NCBI GenBank assembly: GCA_023259375.1
Contig: JAHFQC010000011.1
Location: forward strand, 23,362 to 87,361
Origin: Alphaproteobacteria bacterium
Lineage (GTDB): Bacteria; Pseudomonadota; Alphaproteobacteria; Micropepsales; Micropepsaceae
Reading direction: 5' to 3'
DNA: 64,000 nucleotides
The position numbers and the translations under genes are program-made. Positions within the stretch are counted from its first letter, which is position 1; each line of letters opens with the position of its first letter. This document shows positions 1 to 7,715 of the stretch, piece by piece. The notes beneath the pieces were generated by a model, which saw nothing but the letters and a program-made list of their open reading frames with translations, was not told the origin of the DNA and did not search any database.

Positions 1-425
1 GTGGATCGCGGCGCGACCCGGAGAATCTTTTATCATCAATGACTGACAAAGAAAGAGAGAAGCGACACGGTGAAGGACATTTATTTGGTGTGGTGTCGGA
101 TGACCTGCTCCCGCTCCCCACGTGTGCAAATATGTATAAGGGATATCCCGCGGCCTACGCCGATACCCGATCCACCCGGGTCACCTTCTTTCATTCTATC
201 TAAGACTTCGTCTCACTCGGGCCACACCGGGTCACGTCGATGGGTTTCAATTGGTTTTCTGCACTGAGCCTTGCGCGATATCGCTTCGCGGCTCGACCTG
301 TATCGATGAAGTATACCCCGGTGAGACACCGACCTGAGTCAATCTAGCCGTCTCTTTTGACCCGACGGGACGGTTTCGAGACACTATTTGAAGGAGGTCT
401 AGAAGCAAAAAAGACAGAGGATCTC
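1..425. other. Non-coding lead region upstream of the recombinase
   Basis: No convincing gene is seen. The first 42 bases are open on the + strand up to a TGA and could be the tail of a gene left of the window, but 13 codons cannot decide this. The segment from about 100 to 400 is rich in short palindromic words and probably holds the recombinase promoter. A purine-rich AGGAGG lies at about 391-396, too far from the preferred ATG at 426 to serve it. Confidence 0.4.
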
Positions 426-968
426 ATGGCAGTTGTTGGTTACGCCCGGGTTTCCACTACCGGGCAATCACTCGAAATCCAATCTGAGCAGCTTGTGGGT
501 GCGGGTTGCACTAAGATTTTTAGAGAGAAGCGTACGGGAACAACCACGAGCGGACGTGAGGAGCTTCAGCGAGCCCTGGATTATGTCCGGGAGGGCGACG
601 TGTTTATTGTTTGCCGTTTGGACCGGCTGGCTCGATCTCTCTCCGACCTTCAGCAGATCATCGACAAGCTCAATGCAAAGGAGGTTGGGTTCCGTGTCCT
701 CCAGCAGGCGATCGACACAACCCGGGCTGAAGGTCGCCTTTTGCTCCACCTGCTTGGCGCCTTTGCAGAATTCGAGACTGATCTTCGCAAGGAGCGCCAG
801 TTGGAGGGGATCGCAAAAGCCAAAGCAGCAGGGAAATACCGTGGCCGTCCCGCCACTATCGACCCGGTTAAGGTTGCCGCGTTGATGTCTGACGGTCTAG
901 GTGCCTCTGCCATAGCGAAGAAGCTCGGGATCAGTCGTGCCTCTGTTTATAGAATCAGGACCGAATAG
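426..968 (+). CDS. Serine recombinase, resolvase/invertase family
   Basis: A 180-residue small serine recombinase. These enzymes cut all four strands at paired sites through a phosphoserine link, to invert, resolve or integrate DNA. The N-terminal catalytic domain opens with MAVVGYARVSTTGQS, which holds the nucleophile Ser (residue 10) next to the conserved YARVS start. The RLDRLARS motif near residue 65 carries active-site arginines. A C-terminal helix-turn-helix (about 150-178, LGASAIAKKLGISRASVYR) matches the Hin/Pin/Tn3-resolvase size class. An in-frame ATG exists at 357, but 426 begins exactly at the conserved domain and has AGAGGA just upstream. It is convergent with the next gene. Near an island end it may be a resolvase or invertase of the element. 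No flanking inversion repeats were recognised. Confidence 0.92.
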   Translation: MAVVGYARVSTTGQSLEIQSEQLVGAGCTKIFREKRTGTTTSGREELQRALDYVREGDVFIVCRLDRLARSLSDLQQIIDKLNAKEVGFRVLQQAIDTTRAEGRLLLHLLGAFAEFETDLRKERQLEGIAKAKAAGKYRGRPATIDPVKVAALMSDGLGASAIAKKLGISRASVYRIRTE

Positions 969-994
969 CCCAGCACATAGAAAGTACCCGGTTT

Positions 995-1342
995 CTATTT
1001 ACGCAAGGCGATTTGGGACAGCCCCACAAGCCAATCGGTCACGGGCATAGCAGTTTTCAGTTCCCCTGATGGACTTGCGGCGATGAAGACTAATGCCCCA
1101 CTAGACGGGATCGTCACAAGATAGATGGGATTGCAACCGTCCTCGCGGTGTATGATCCGAGCGCGGCCTTCACGGATATCCCGCGCTATTTCCTTATGGT
1201 CGCCGGGAGCCAAGATGATTCTATACCGCTCCCAAAGGCGTCTACAGAAATGCCAACGACTCTGTTTGACGTACCCACCCATCCAACCCGGATCGATTTG
1301 CCATTCCTTTGAAGCTGTATTGCTTGAGATATTTGCACTCAT
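995..1342 (-). CDS. Hypothetical protein, 115 aa
   Basis: Unrecognised soluble protein. The first half is rich in Trp and Arg (WQIDPGWMGG, WHFCRRLWERYR) and the second half is beta-like (NPIYLVTIPSSGALVFIAA). No signal peptide or membrane segment is seen. It is the last gene of a minus-strand run of small genes (ribbon-helix-helix gene, membrane peptide gene, Cys-rich micro-ORF, this gene) and converges on the recombinase. There is no strong ribosome-binding site before the ATG. The protein-like composition and position support a real gene, but I cannot assign a role. Confidence 0.5.
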   Translation of the reverse strand: MSANISSNTASKEWQIDPGWMGGYVKQSRWHFCRRLWERYRIILAPGDHKEIARDIREGRARIIHREDGCNPIYLVTIPSSGALVFIAASPSGELKTAMPVTDWLVGLSQIALRK

Positions 1343-1357
1343 GGTGTTGGCTGAAAG

Positions 1358-1444
1358 TCAGCAGACTGGTCCAGCGGAGCAGCACATACCGGTGGAGTTG
1401 AGCTTACCGTCAATGTCCTCGTGGGACTGGACGACCATTGTCAT
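1358..1444 (-). CDS. Possible Cys-rich micropeptide, 28 aa
   Basis: A 28-codon frame whose peptide ends GMCCSAGPVC, with three cysteines in the last nine residues. The start overlaps by one base (TAATG) the stop of a 19-codon frame at 1444-1503, an arrangement that permits termination-reinitiation. No Shine-Dalgarno site is visible before either frame. It sits 15 bases upstream of the 115 aa gene on the same strand. The C-terminal cysteines recall small secreted or post-translationally modified peptides, but no modifying enzyme lies next to it. It could equally be leader sequence or chance. Confidence 0.22.
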   Translation of the reverse strand: MTMVVQSHEDIDGKLNSTGMCCSAGPVC

Positions 1445-1513
1445 TAAGAAGGTTCTGTTTCATAGGTGATGCCAATTGCCCATTGGGTGGGAAACGCAGA
1501 CATCACTTGGAGA

Positions 1514-1747
1514 TCATTCTCTTTTGCGAACTGGGGTCAAAATCACGTAAAGGCTTTGCCCTCGCCGACTTTCGATTATCGCCCGGTAAACTCGCACTTT
1601 ATTGCTGCCCGCCGGGAGGGACTTCTGGATCTTGGCCTCCTCCGCTTAGCGTCTCTCAGCAATTTCAAGCTGATGCTTGAGGTGGAGACCATAGGCCACG
1701 AAGCCGGCTGCAATCGCGGCAATCGTGTACAGCATGCCGTTGGTCAT
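1514..1747 (-). pseudogene. Small membrane protein gene interrupted by an in-frame TAA
   Basis: The ATG (1747-1745) overlaps the TGA of the ribbon-helix-helix gene as ATGA, so the two are translationally coupled. The first 33 codons give a short membrane-spanning peptide (MLYTIAAIAAGFVAYGL) followed by a charged helix ending EIAERR. A TAA at 1648-1646 then stops it. The same frame stays open for 43 more codons to TGA at 1516-1514, beginning AEEAKIQKSLPAG and continuing with a basic, beta-like stretch. The charged helix reads smoothly across the stop, so I read this as one gene of about 77 codons with a nonsense mutation. The alternatives are a genuine 33 aa peptide, readthrough, or a second short gene. 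GGAGGAGG follows the TAA, but no ATG or GTG lies at a useful distance from it. Confidence 0.45.
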
Positions 1748-2157
1748 CGCGCAGAACTAGGCTCCGGAGGATTCTCGACAGCCGATACCAACCTGAAAGA
1801 ATGCGTTCCTTTGTGACGCTTTCCAGCGTCATGCTCTCGTTCGTAAGCAGCTATCGCGTGCTCGATAAGCTCCACCAGCAGTAGACCATCTCGAATACAC
1901 ATTTCACGAACATGTGTGTCGAATTCGGGCGTCAGCCTTACCGAGATTTGGCGAGTCCGATTGGTACGTCGCCATGACCGTCGATCATAGCGATATTCAG
2001 AGACCGGGAGCCGCACATCTGAAGTGGCCTGCCGCTCTCCTACCTCGTTTTCTGTCCCTCCTGTTGCCTGAGCATTCTGTGCATTCGCCGAAGAAGAACT
2101 CATATTCGCTTCCTTGATTTCACATCCTGGCACCCTTCGAGGCTTCAAAAACATCAT
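1744..2157 (-). CDS. Ribbon-helix-helix-type DNA-binding protein, 137 aa
   Basis: The middle of the protein (about 70-110) reads RQISVRLTPEFDTHVREMC followed by a helical stretch ending IEHAIAAYEREHD. This is the beta-strand/helix/helix pattern of MetJ/Arc and MobC-like proteins, used as plasmid or island repressors, antitoxins or mobilisation accessory proteins. The first 60 residues look disordered (Ser/Ala/Glu-rich). The start at 2157 has a near-perfect AGGAGGT eight bases upstream; an in-frame ATG at 2103 with AGGA is the alternative. Its stop overlaps the start of the small membrane protein gene by four bases. The 20-bp palindrome at 2322-2341 is a plausible autoregulatory operator. Confidence 0.6.
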   Translation of the reverse strand: MMFLKPRRVPGCEIKEANMSSSSANAQNAQATGGTENEVGERQATSDVRLPVSEYRYDRRSWRRTNRTRQISVRLTPEFDTHVREMCIRDGLLLVELIEHAIAAYEREHDAGKRHKGTHSFRLVSAVENPPEPSSAR

Positions 2158-2814
2158 CTTAGGTACCTCCTGGTTTGGTCTCAGAGCTAGGTAGCCAGTC
2201 CCGCGAAATCACTTGCCGATGTTCGGCAAATCGCCAGCCCAACTAGGCATTCAAAAAACCAAGGAGCAAGCCTAGATCTTTCCCAGAGATCGCGCTAACC
2301 TACTGACAGTGCTAAAAAAAATACAATCACGCGTGATTGTAAAACCTAGAGTGCATCGAAATAAGAGCACCGCTCTCGCAAAAACGGTCTTCAGACCTCC
2401 CTCACCCTTCGGGCTCTGCCTCGGCCTGATTGAAGATGGTCAGCGCTAGCTGGAATTGGTGCCGAGAAGACCGAGTACACGGGTTCTCCCTTCCAGACGC
2501 ATCTGGAAGCTCATTGATGAGAGTATTCGAACGAAGTCAGCGGTAGGAAGAATCTGCTGGGCTCCGCAAGTGCTCCGCCCAGCAGGTGTTGCCGCTCCGC
2601 TCGCTCGCCCTTCGGGCATCGCATTCGCTTCGCATCAACACCATGCTTTGAATCCTTGGGAGGAAGACCATGCCCAGAAGCAGATCATTGGGCATTAGGT
2701 AATAGAATCCAATAAGGCCGGTTTTGCCGTCCCTAAAGTATTCTATTGATAATCCACCGGACCGTATCCTTCCCCACCCACGCGTCGGGCAGTGGACGTA
2801 TACCGGCTTCCCAA
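2158..2814. other. Long intergenic region with an operator-like palindrome
   Basis: Apart from the 20-bp palindrome at 2322-2341, I see no convincing gene. A minus-strand frame at 2537-2848 is open with a TTG start, but its C-terminal half has the low-complexity Arg/Ser/Cys composition of chance translation. The + strand around 2590-2640 carries GC-rich repeated words (gctcgctcgc, attcgcttcgc) similar to words in the hairpin region near 5370, which may be element-specific non-coding sequence. Confidence 0.4.
2322..2341. promoter_or_regulatory. 20-bp perfect palindrome, operator candidate
   Basis: TACAATCACGCGTGATTGTA is a perfect 20-bp inverted repeat preceded by an A tract (2314-2321). It lies 165 bp upstream of the ribbon-helix-helix gene start on the minus strand. 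Perfect palindromes of this size with AT-rich flanks typically bind dimeric regulators. No loop is present, so it is not a terminator. The cognate protein is unknown; the ribbon-helix-helix protein or one of the XRE proteins nearby is most likely. Confidence 0.5.
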
Positions 2815-3666
2815 CTAGCGGATGATCCGGCCTCCGTGCCTGCGCCAAACACGTTTGCCAACGCTGGGCAAGTAAACGCCGGGGTGGAAAGGATCCATCC
2901 GATAGCAGCGTGCTGGATCGTCAATGCCAAGCCGGGAGAAATGTTCACAAAGCTCCCAGTAGTTATAGGTGTAGTCGTTCACATCGATGGACTTCGCCCC
3001 CTGCACCTCCGTCGCCGCCCGTTTCCACGTCTTGGTGTCGTAGACGAAAACGTTCTCTACATCATTGTAGGTTTGAAGCTTTTGAACCTTAGCGGTGCCC
3101 GCTGGTGCTAAGCGCCGCTGCGTTCGATCAGATAGGCTTGGAAGGAAAAGTGAACGGTCATATGGATCATTCCACGCCATCCACGGACGCCCTCCCCGAC
3201 TGAGGACGCTCCATGCGAGATCCTCGTTGTGCTTGTCGATTTCGAGACCGTGCGGACTATTCTTCGCGGGCGCAGTGTCTAGTGCCCAGAGCAGAAACCA
3301 CTACCGCCACGTTTGCTCCATCGCGTTCCGGCACGACAGAATGATGTGAGCGTGAGGGTTGGTTTGAAGGCCTTCCGGAAATACGAAGCCATTGAACCGC
3401 ATCTCAGGAGGAAGGTGGTGGGGCTTTACGCAGCCCGTGTAGGCGCGGTCGAGTTGGTATAACAGCTCCTTGATAAGCTCACGGAGGCGGTCGGCTTGAT
3501 TACGGCTGGACGATGGACGCGAAGCCCGGCTGAACCGTCCCTCGAAGGCGAAGTTGGGCTGGACCGTTACCGCGATGGGGAAGCGGACAGTCCTGCAAAA
3601 AGCAGTGATGTACGCATGCCGTTGCCGGACGTAGAGGGGTTCTTCAAGGAGCTTTTCTTCGGCCAA
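2815..3666 (-). pseudogene. Replication-initiator-like (HUH-type) gene with in-frame TAG
   Basis: One reading frame runs from a TTG at 3666 to a TAG at 2817-2815 and is interrupted only by a TAG at 3303-3301. The first part holds NPHAHIIL, matching the two-histidine HUH motif of rolling-circle initiators and relaxases, after a beta-like segment FPIAVTVQPNFAF that fits the preceding motif. The part after the stop contains FVYDTKTW, a possible YxxK catalytic tyrosine motif. If both belong to one protein, the TAG splits the catalytic core, so the gene is inactive unless suppressed. An internal ATG at 3180 could restart only the C-terminal part. No good ribosome-binding site is seen at 3666. Family assignment rests on short motifs and is tentative; the unbroken frame around the TAG is directly visible. 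Confidence 0.45.
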
Positions 3667-3916
3667 GGGTCAAACGGCAAACGCCTCCCACGGGTGCAGG
3701 TCGGGTTGCCAAATGGCTATTCACCTGACGTCCGATGCCGCGGGTCCATGCGCGCGGCAGCTCTCCTGCTGTTATTCGTGCTAATTATCCCACAACAAAG
3801 TTGCGGAAGCAACACACGATCATGTTTGCCGGTTTCTTGGTCGTCCATTATTGCTTGGCGGCAGGGGTAGGACTAGCGGGACGCGCTGGACGGAGGACTA
3901 TCCCGTACCGCTCAAG

Positions 3917-4279
3917 CTAACATCTGTGAAAATCACGGCGGCCCCTGACTGATAACCGGTCAAATCGAGGAGCATGAATGCGCGGATCGCCCCACTTCGG
4001 CGCCTTCGACCAACGGAGCCAGAGAACTTCCGCCCACAGGATCGACTCCAGCGCCGGGCATTGGTCGATGATCCAGATCGCGATCATTTCGACCGGGTCC
4101 ATGTCCATCGCTTCAGCGATGGGGGCCAGCTCGCGCAATGGAGGAAGGCTTTCGCCTTCAAGCCACTGCTTCACGATGTACGGTTGGCGGTAGCCGAGCG
4201 CGTCAGCGAGTTCGACGGGCTTGATGCCCTTCGTGAGCAAGGACTGGTACAGGTGGAATGAAAAATGCGGGTGGTCCAC
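3917..4279 (-). CDS. XRE-type helix-turn-helix protein, 120 aa
   Basis: The N-terminus (about 8-60) reads as a Cro/C1-type helix-turn-helix: YQSLLTKGIKPVELADALG, then YRQPYIVKQWLEGESLPPL, then AEAMDMDPVEMIAIW. The C-terminal 40 residues are Trp/Arg-rich and unrecognised. The GTG start at 4279 has GAGGAA six bases upstream and begins directly before the domain; the longer open frame to 4390 adds an unlikely extension. It is divergent from the other XRE-like gene at 4601 across a 320-bp region, the layout of paired element regulators. Confidence 0.6.
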   Translation of the reverse strand: MDHPHFSFHLYQSLLTKGIKPVELADALGYRQPYIVKQWLEGESLPPLRELAPIAEAMDMDPVEMIAIWIIDQCPALESILWAEVLWLRWSKAPKWGDPRIHAPRFDRLSVRGRRDFHRC

Positions 4280-4600
4280 GTCGCGTTCCTCGTGTTGGTG
4301 CGAGGAAAATGTAGTGGTCTTGAATGCGGGGATCGGGTGGGAAATGCGATCTATTGCACGGGATGTAGAATTGCGGTGTCTCGGGCGCACGTGCGGCGGT
4401 AGAGGCGAGCATTCGCAGAGGTCGGCTGTTACGATATGCCCACACCCGTCTCGAATGATGCTTAGCCCACCGAAGGTCGCCGCAGACAGACTATTTCCGG
4501 CATGTGTCGATCATTAACAAGGTGACAGTTCACCGGGACCATTGCGTGCCCGCGCGAGACCGCCATACTACATTCAGGATCCCTGTATTGTGTCGGTAAC
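4280..4600. promoter_or_regulatory. Divergent promoter region between two XRE-type genes
   Basis: The 321 bases hold no gene I can support. Just before the + strand gene lies a near-palindrome CAGGATCCCTG (4576-4586) within an AT-richer context ending TGTATTGTG, a plausible operator overlapping the promoter of the 4601 gene. Promoter boxes cannot be fixed by eye. Confidence 0.35.
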
Positions 4601-5269
4601 ATGAGAAAGCGAAGCGCCATACCCGCCAATCGAACGAGCGGAAGACAGTTGGCAGAGCGCCCGAGCGGACCGGGGACCGCGTTCGCCAACTTTCTAATCG
4701 ATACATTACCCGCGCTAGGCATGACCAATGATGCGGTGGCTGCTGGGTTGGGCTACGCGCACCCCACGATCATCTCCATGTGGAAGACCGGGCGAACCAA
4801 AGTCACCCTCGACGTTCTCCAACCTCTTTCGGAGCTACTCGGCGTGGACTTGGGCTATCTCCTCGCCTTGTATTTCGAGCAGTACGTCACCAACGCGCAT
4901 GGCGGCGTAACCAAATTTGCCGAAATCCTGGATACCGTAAGGCGGATTGTGACGCCGGAGGAGATGAAGATCATTGACGCGGTCAGGGTGGCTCGTCGAG
5001 GTAACTCGTTGCCTATGACAAAAGCGCAAAAAGCTGGGCTATCAGAGCTATTTGCAGTGTCCTCCGACACTCCGGAAGGTCCATATGGGCCATCACGGAT
5101 GATCGACACGACGAAGATTGGTATCGGTGACCGCACACGGTTCGAACGGCGTGGAATGGTGGATTATTCGGTCACGGAGGAAAAAGAGGCTGAAACTCGA
5201 CCGCAGAGCAAGAACCACCTACGGAAAGTGAAGCGGGTCGCCGCGGGACGCCGGGAGAAGATGGACTGA
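4601..5269 (+). CDS. XRE-like helix-turn-helix protein, 222 aa
   Basis: Residues 25-85 form a helix-turn-helix of the Cro/C1 kind: FLIDTLPALGMTNDAVAAGLG, then YAHPTIISMWKTGRTKVTL, then LQPLSELLGVDLGYLL. This closely parallels the divergent protein at 3917-4279 (both have a GYRQP/GYAHP turn and the same spacing), so the two are probably distant paralogues. Residues 100-140 are helical (FAEILDTVRRIVTPEEMKI). The C-terminal 80 residues are charged and probably disordered. It is most likely a regulator of element maintenance or transfer. Confidence 0.6.
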   Translation: MRKRSAIPANRTSGRQLAERPSGPGTAFANFLIDTLPALGMTNDAVAAGLGYAHPTIISMWKTGRTKVTLDVLQPLSELLGVDLGYLLALYFEQYVTNAHGGVTKFAEILDTVRRIVTPEEMKIIDAVRVARRGNSLPMTKAQKAGLSELFAVSSDTPEGPYGPSRMIDTTKIGIGDRTRFERRGMVDYSVTEEKEAETRPQSKNHLRKVKRVAAGRREKMD

Positions 5270-5281
5270 TTGCCGGAGATG

Positions 5282-5325
5282 GTTGCCAAATGGCAACAGG
5301 TCAACTATTTTATGTCATTCATGAC
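5282..5325. repeat. Two adjacent short inverted repeats
   Basis: GTTGCCA-AA-TGGCAAC (5282-5297) is a perfect 7-bp inverted repeat directly after the stop of the XRE-like gene, and GTCAT-TC-ATGAC (5314-5325) is a 5-bp one. Neither is followed by a T tract, so they look like protein-binding sites rather than terminators. The word catgactga around the second also resembles caatgactgac near position 38-48. Confidence 0.4.
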
Positions 5326-5336
5326 TGAGAAAAACC

Positions 5337-5433
5337 TTGACACAAACTCTCATCCGCGGGACTATAGAGCGAAGCGAAGCGAGCGATATAGTCCCCAATA
5401 TATAATATTACTTGTTATTAGATATTATATATT
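5337..5433 (+). other. Promoter-like box and two tandem hairpins, AT-rich
   Basis: A TTGACA box lies at 5337-5342. It is followed by an inverted repeat GGGACTATA (5358-5366) / TATAGTCCC (5387-5395) with a GC-rich loop made of gcgaag/gcgag words, then immediately by AATATATAATAT (5397-5408) / ATATTATATATT (5422-5433) with a 13-base loop. Both stems are perfect. A GC-rich stem followed by a very AT-rich stem beside replication-type genes could be an origin, a structured non-coding RNA, or a transcription block. No coding frame accounts for it. Confidence 0.5.
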
Positions 5434-6786
5434 TACTTCGTGCGGACGCGATTTGCTGTCAAGGTTTTGAACCTCTCCGCCGGAAATGCCTACATCGGGT
5501 TTGCCGACACTAACTCCTCCGGCTGCACTTCGACCAGCACCGCCGTGTTCGCGGTACCTGTATTGATCTCGTTCGGGGCGACACCTCCGGCACCTCTGGA
5601 ATGATGGCATTCACTTTCAGAAGCGCTACGAGAGTCACCGGCGGTCATTTGTGCGCTTCCGGTTTCGCAGAAGCTGGAATCAAATCGCGCCGTAGAGTCT
5701 TCCTAGCTCATCTCTGCGCATTCTCGACACGGACCTTCCGCAGCAATCGAGAAGCTCATCGCTCACCTGCAGGTATACCGAGCTATACCGCACCAAACGT
5801 CGCCAGGCGGTCGCTGGCGGTCAAGGCGGTTCCGGAGTCCAGAGCACCAATGACCCGCGCCCCTCCAGCCTGCGAGCTTCCCAGCGTGCCTCGCACGATG
5901 TGCACCTCCATGCGCGCAGATCAATCCGCCGGAGCAGCCCTGAAAGACCCGCGAGAGCTCGCCAAAGTGGAACCGCGGAGGTGTAAGGCGAAACTCATAC
6001 GCGCGAAGCGATGCGTGTGCTGATCCGTCCTTTTGCGCCGTACTTCGGCATCGTGATGGAGCCTTATACTAGCTCCCGCCTCCGCTGGGGCTCGACCGTC
6101 CCCATTATGGCGAACTCCACACCGCTACCTCTCCCGGAAAAAGGCGGCGCCGTGATGTCGCGATTTCGCCATACAGTCTCTCGCACAGGAGGCTGTCCCT
6201 TACACCTCGCCCACCTTCCGAGCGGCTACTTCGGAAAATCGCACTTGCGTTTGCATGCCCCATTGTCTGGTTGATGTTTGGCGGTCGCCCCGGAAATTTC
6301 CTTACAGGTTACGTACAGGTTATATCAGGTAAGTTCCCTTCGTGCGTGTATCAAACAGGTGCCGCAATAGGAGCGATCTTCGGGATCCATAGAGGCTGCG
6401 TTCGGCATTTTGCGGTTTGCGTCTATGGATATCGGCTGCAGCAGGACTGAAATAGGTGCGATTTTCAGGAACACACCAACTTACGTTCGGCCTTTTCCGG
6501 TAGAGGCATAAGGGTAATCGTCGTTGGAAGGCGGCGACACAAAGGACCAGGGTCCAGTCCGGTCGATTTCTTCTAGGACTTCGCAACCCGCGGTGCGGAC
6601 GTCCGAGGCATGATGGTCTCGGATCGCTTCGGCGACGATCTCGCGCTCCAGATGTACCGGAGCGAGGACACACCGAGCTTTTTAACGGCGCTTTCTACTC
6701 CGTGATCGGAAACGATCCGAAACCCGGATAGCGTTTACGAACAAGTCCCTGATCTCGCACGGAACGAGTGCAGGTTCGGCTGGAAC
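5434..6786. other. Gene-poor region with decayed coding remnants
   Basis: No intact gene is convincing. Short protein-like stretches occur on the + strand in different frames and are broken by stops or frame changes: one around 5470-5600 (beginning NLSAGNAYIGFADTN), one around 5745-5995 that shifts frame near 5777 (IEKLIAHLQVY, then ELYRTKRRQAVAGGQ), and one around 6610-6740 (VSDRFGDDLALQMYRSED, then ELFNGAFYSVIGNDPKPG in another frame). Their order and style suggest former phage- or plasmid-type genes. Longer open frames such as 5601-6023 cut across them and look accidental. Confidence 0.35.
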
Positions 6787-7185
6787 TCATTCTGCTTTTT
6801 CTGACAGTTGCTCTGCTAGAGCGATAATGGTTTTCCGTACCTTGGGATCTGTGATTCTCGAAAAGGCTAGACACAAGCGCCAACCATCCGCGCTGGCGAT
6901 CATCTGTGAAATCTTTTGCATCGCCAGATCTCTATCGGAGACATCCTCGGCGGTCGCTTCCCGCTCTGGATAGAGGGCATAAACCGGGACCTGAAGAACG
7001 TCGGCCATCTCATAGAGACGACCAGCCCCAATCCTGTTCGTACCGTTCTCGTATTTCTGGATCTGCTGAAACGTTACGCCCAGTTCTTTTGCGAGGTCGG
7101 TTTGAGAAAGTCCAAGCGCTTTACGGTGTGTACGAACTCGCGCAGCGACGGCGATGTCGATCGCTCCGACCTGCTTGCCACCCAT
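6787..7185 (-). CDS. XRE family transcriptional regulator, 132 aa
   Basis: Typical alphaproteobacterial Cro/C1-type regulator. The helix-turn-helix covers about residues 12-70 (RVRTHRKALGLSQTDLAKEL, VTFQQIQKYENGTNRIGAGR, LYEMADVLQVPVYALYPE). A helical C-terminal domain follows, ending RKTIIALAEQLSEKAE. The FQQIQKYENGTNRI turn is the hallmark of the common 130-residue alphaproteobacterial family. The start at 7185 has GGAGG seven bases upstream; the longer frame to 7227 adds residues before the family start. It lies downstream of the 85 aa gene on the same strand. Confidence 0.88.
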   Translation of the reverse strand: MGGKQVGAIDIAVAARVRTHRKALGLSQTDLAKELGVTFQQIQKYENGTNRIGAGRLYEMADVLQVPVYALYPEREATAEDVSDRDLAMQKISQMIASADGWRLCLAFSRITDPKVRKTIIALAEQLSEKAE

Positions 7186-7300
7186 GGATACGCCTCCACC
7201 CACTCGCCAACGACACTCGCAATGCAATCAGGATGTGGGAGATAGTTAGGCAAACCGAAAGCGAAAGCAAAGTCGGCGCCAGGGCGTGCCGGCAGATCGC

Positions 7301-7558
7301 TTATGCACCAGGGCGCTTTCTTTTAGCCACACGCAGTTCCGGAGGTGAGACGTGGTCCACAACTCGCACTTCACTCTCAAGTGCAAAAAAGAAGAGCTCT
7401 AGTTCTTCCTCAGAAAGCTCATTGGCACGAGCAACGGCGTCAATCCACGCAATTCCCAGTAAATACGAAGTTTTTTCCCAACCAATGGAACGCGCCAGTT
7501 GATTGGCCTGATCGATATGGGAAATCAGCTCTTTCATTGGTGGCGATATGCTATCCAT
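7301..7558 (-). CDS. Hypothetical helical protein, 85 aa
   Basis: Small acidic, mostly helical protein (MKELISHIDQANQLARSIGW, then a helix to ELSEEELELFFFALESEVR) with a basic tail KRKRPGA. The start at 7558 has GGAGA eight bases upstream; an upstream in-frame start at 7642 is less likely. It precedes the XRE regulator by 115 bp on the same strand. No family was recognised. Small helical partners are common beside island regulators, but no function can be stated. Confidence 0.5.
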   Translation of the reverse strand: MDSISPPMKELISHIDQANQLARSIGWEKTSYLLGIAWIDAVARANELSEEELELFFFALESEVRVVDHVSPPELRVAKRKRPGA

Positions 7559-7715
7559 GACGAGCTCTCCGCATCGGATTTCAGACGCACCCAATAAGTC
7601 TTTGTATGGTGCGCATAATTTAGGATAGGCGGGGGATCGCATTGTGTCAGTGGCTCAAATTGGAGAGGGGCGCTCCATCTATGGAGCACCAATAGGGATC
7701 ACCGCCGACTGGGAT

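Noticed and set aside
70..267. 65-codon + strand frame at the left edge
   Set aside because: Pro/Ser/Arg-rich with no motif and no ribosome-binding site; consistent with chance.
2537..2848. Minus-strand frame with TTG start after the Rep-like gene
   Set aside because: No ribosome-binding site, and the C-terminal half has chance-like composition; left as intergenic.
5601..6023. 141-codon + strand frame in the decayed region
   Set aside because: It crosses several better protein-like pieces in other frames and is Arg/Ser/Pro-rich with no motif.
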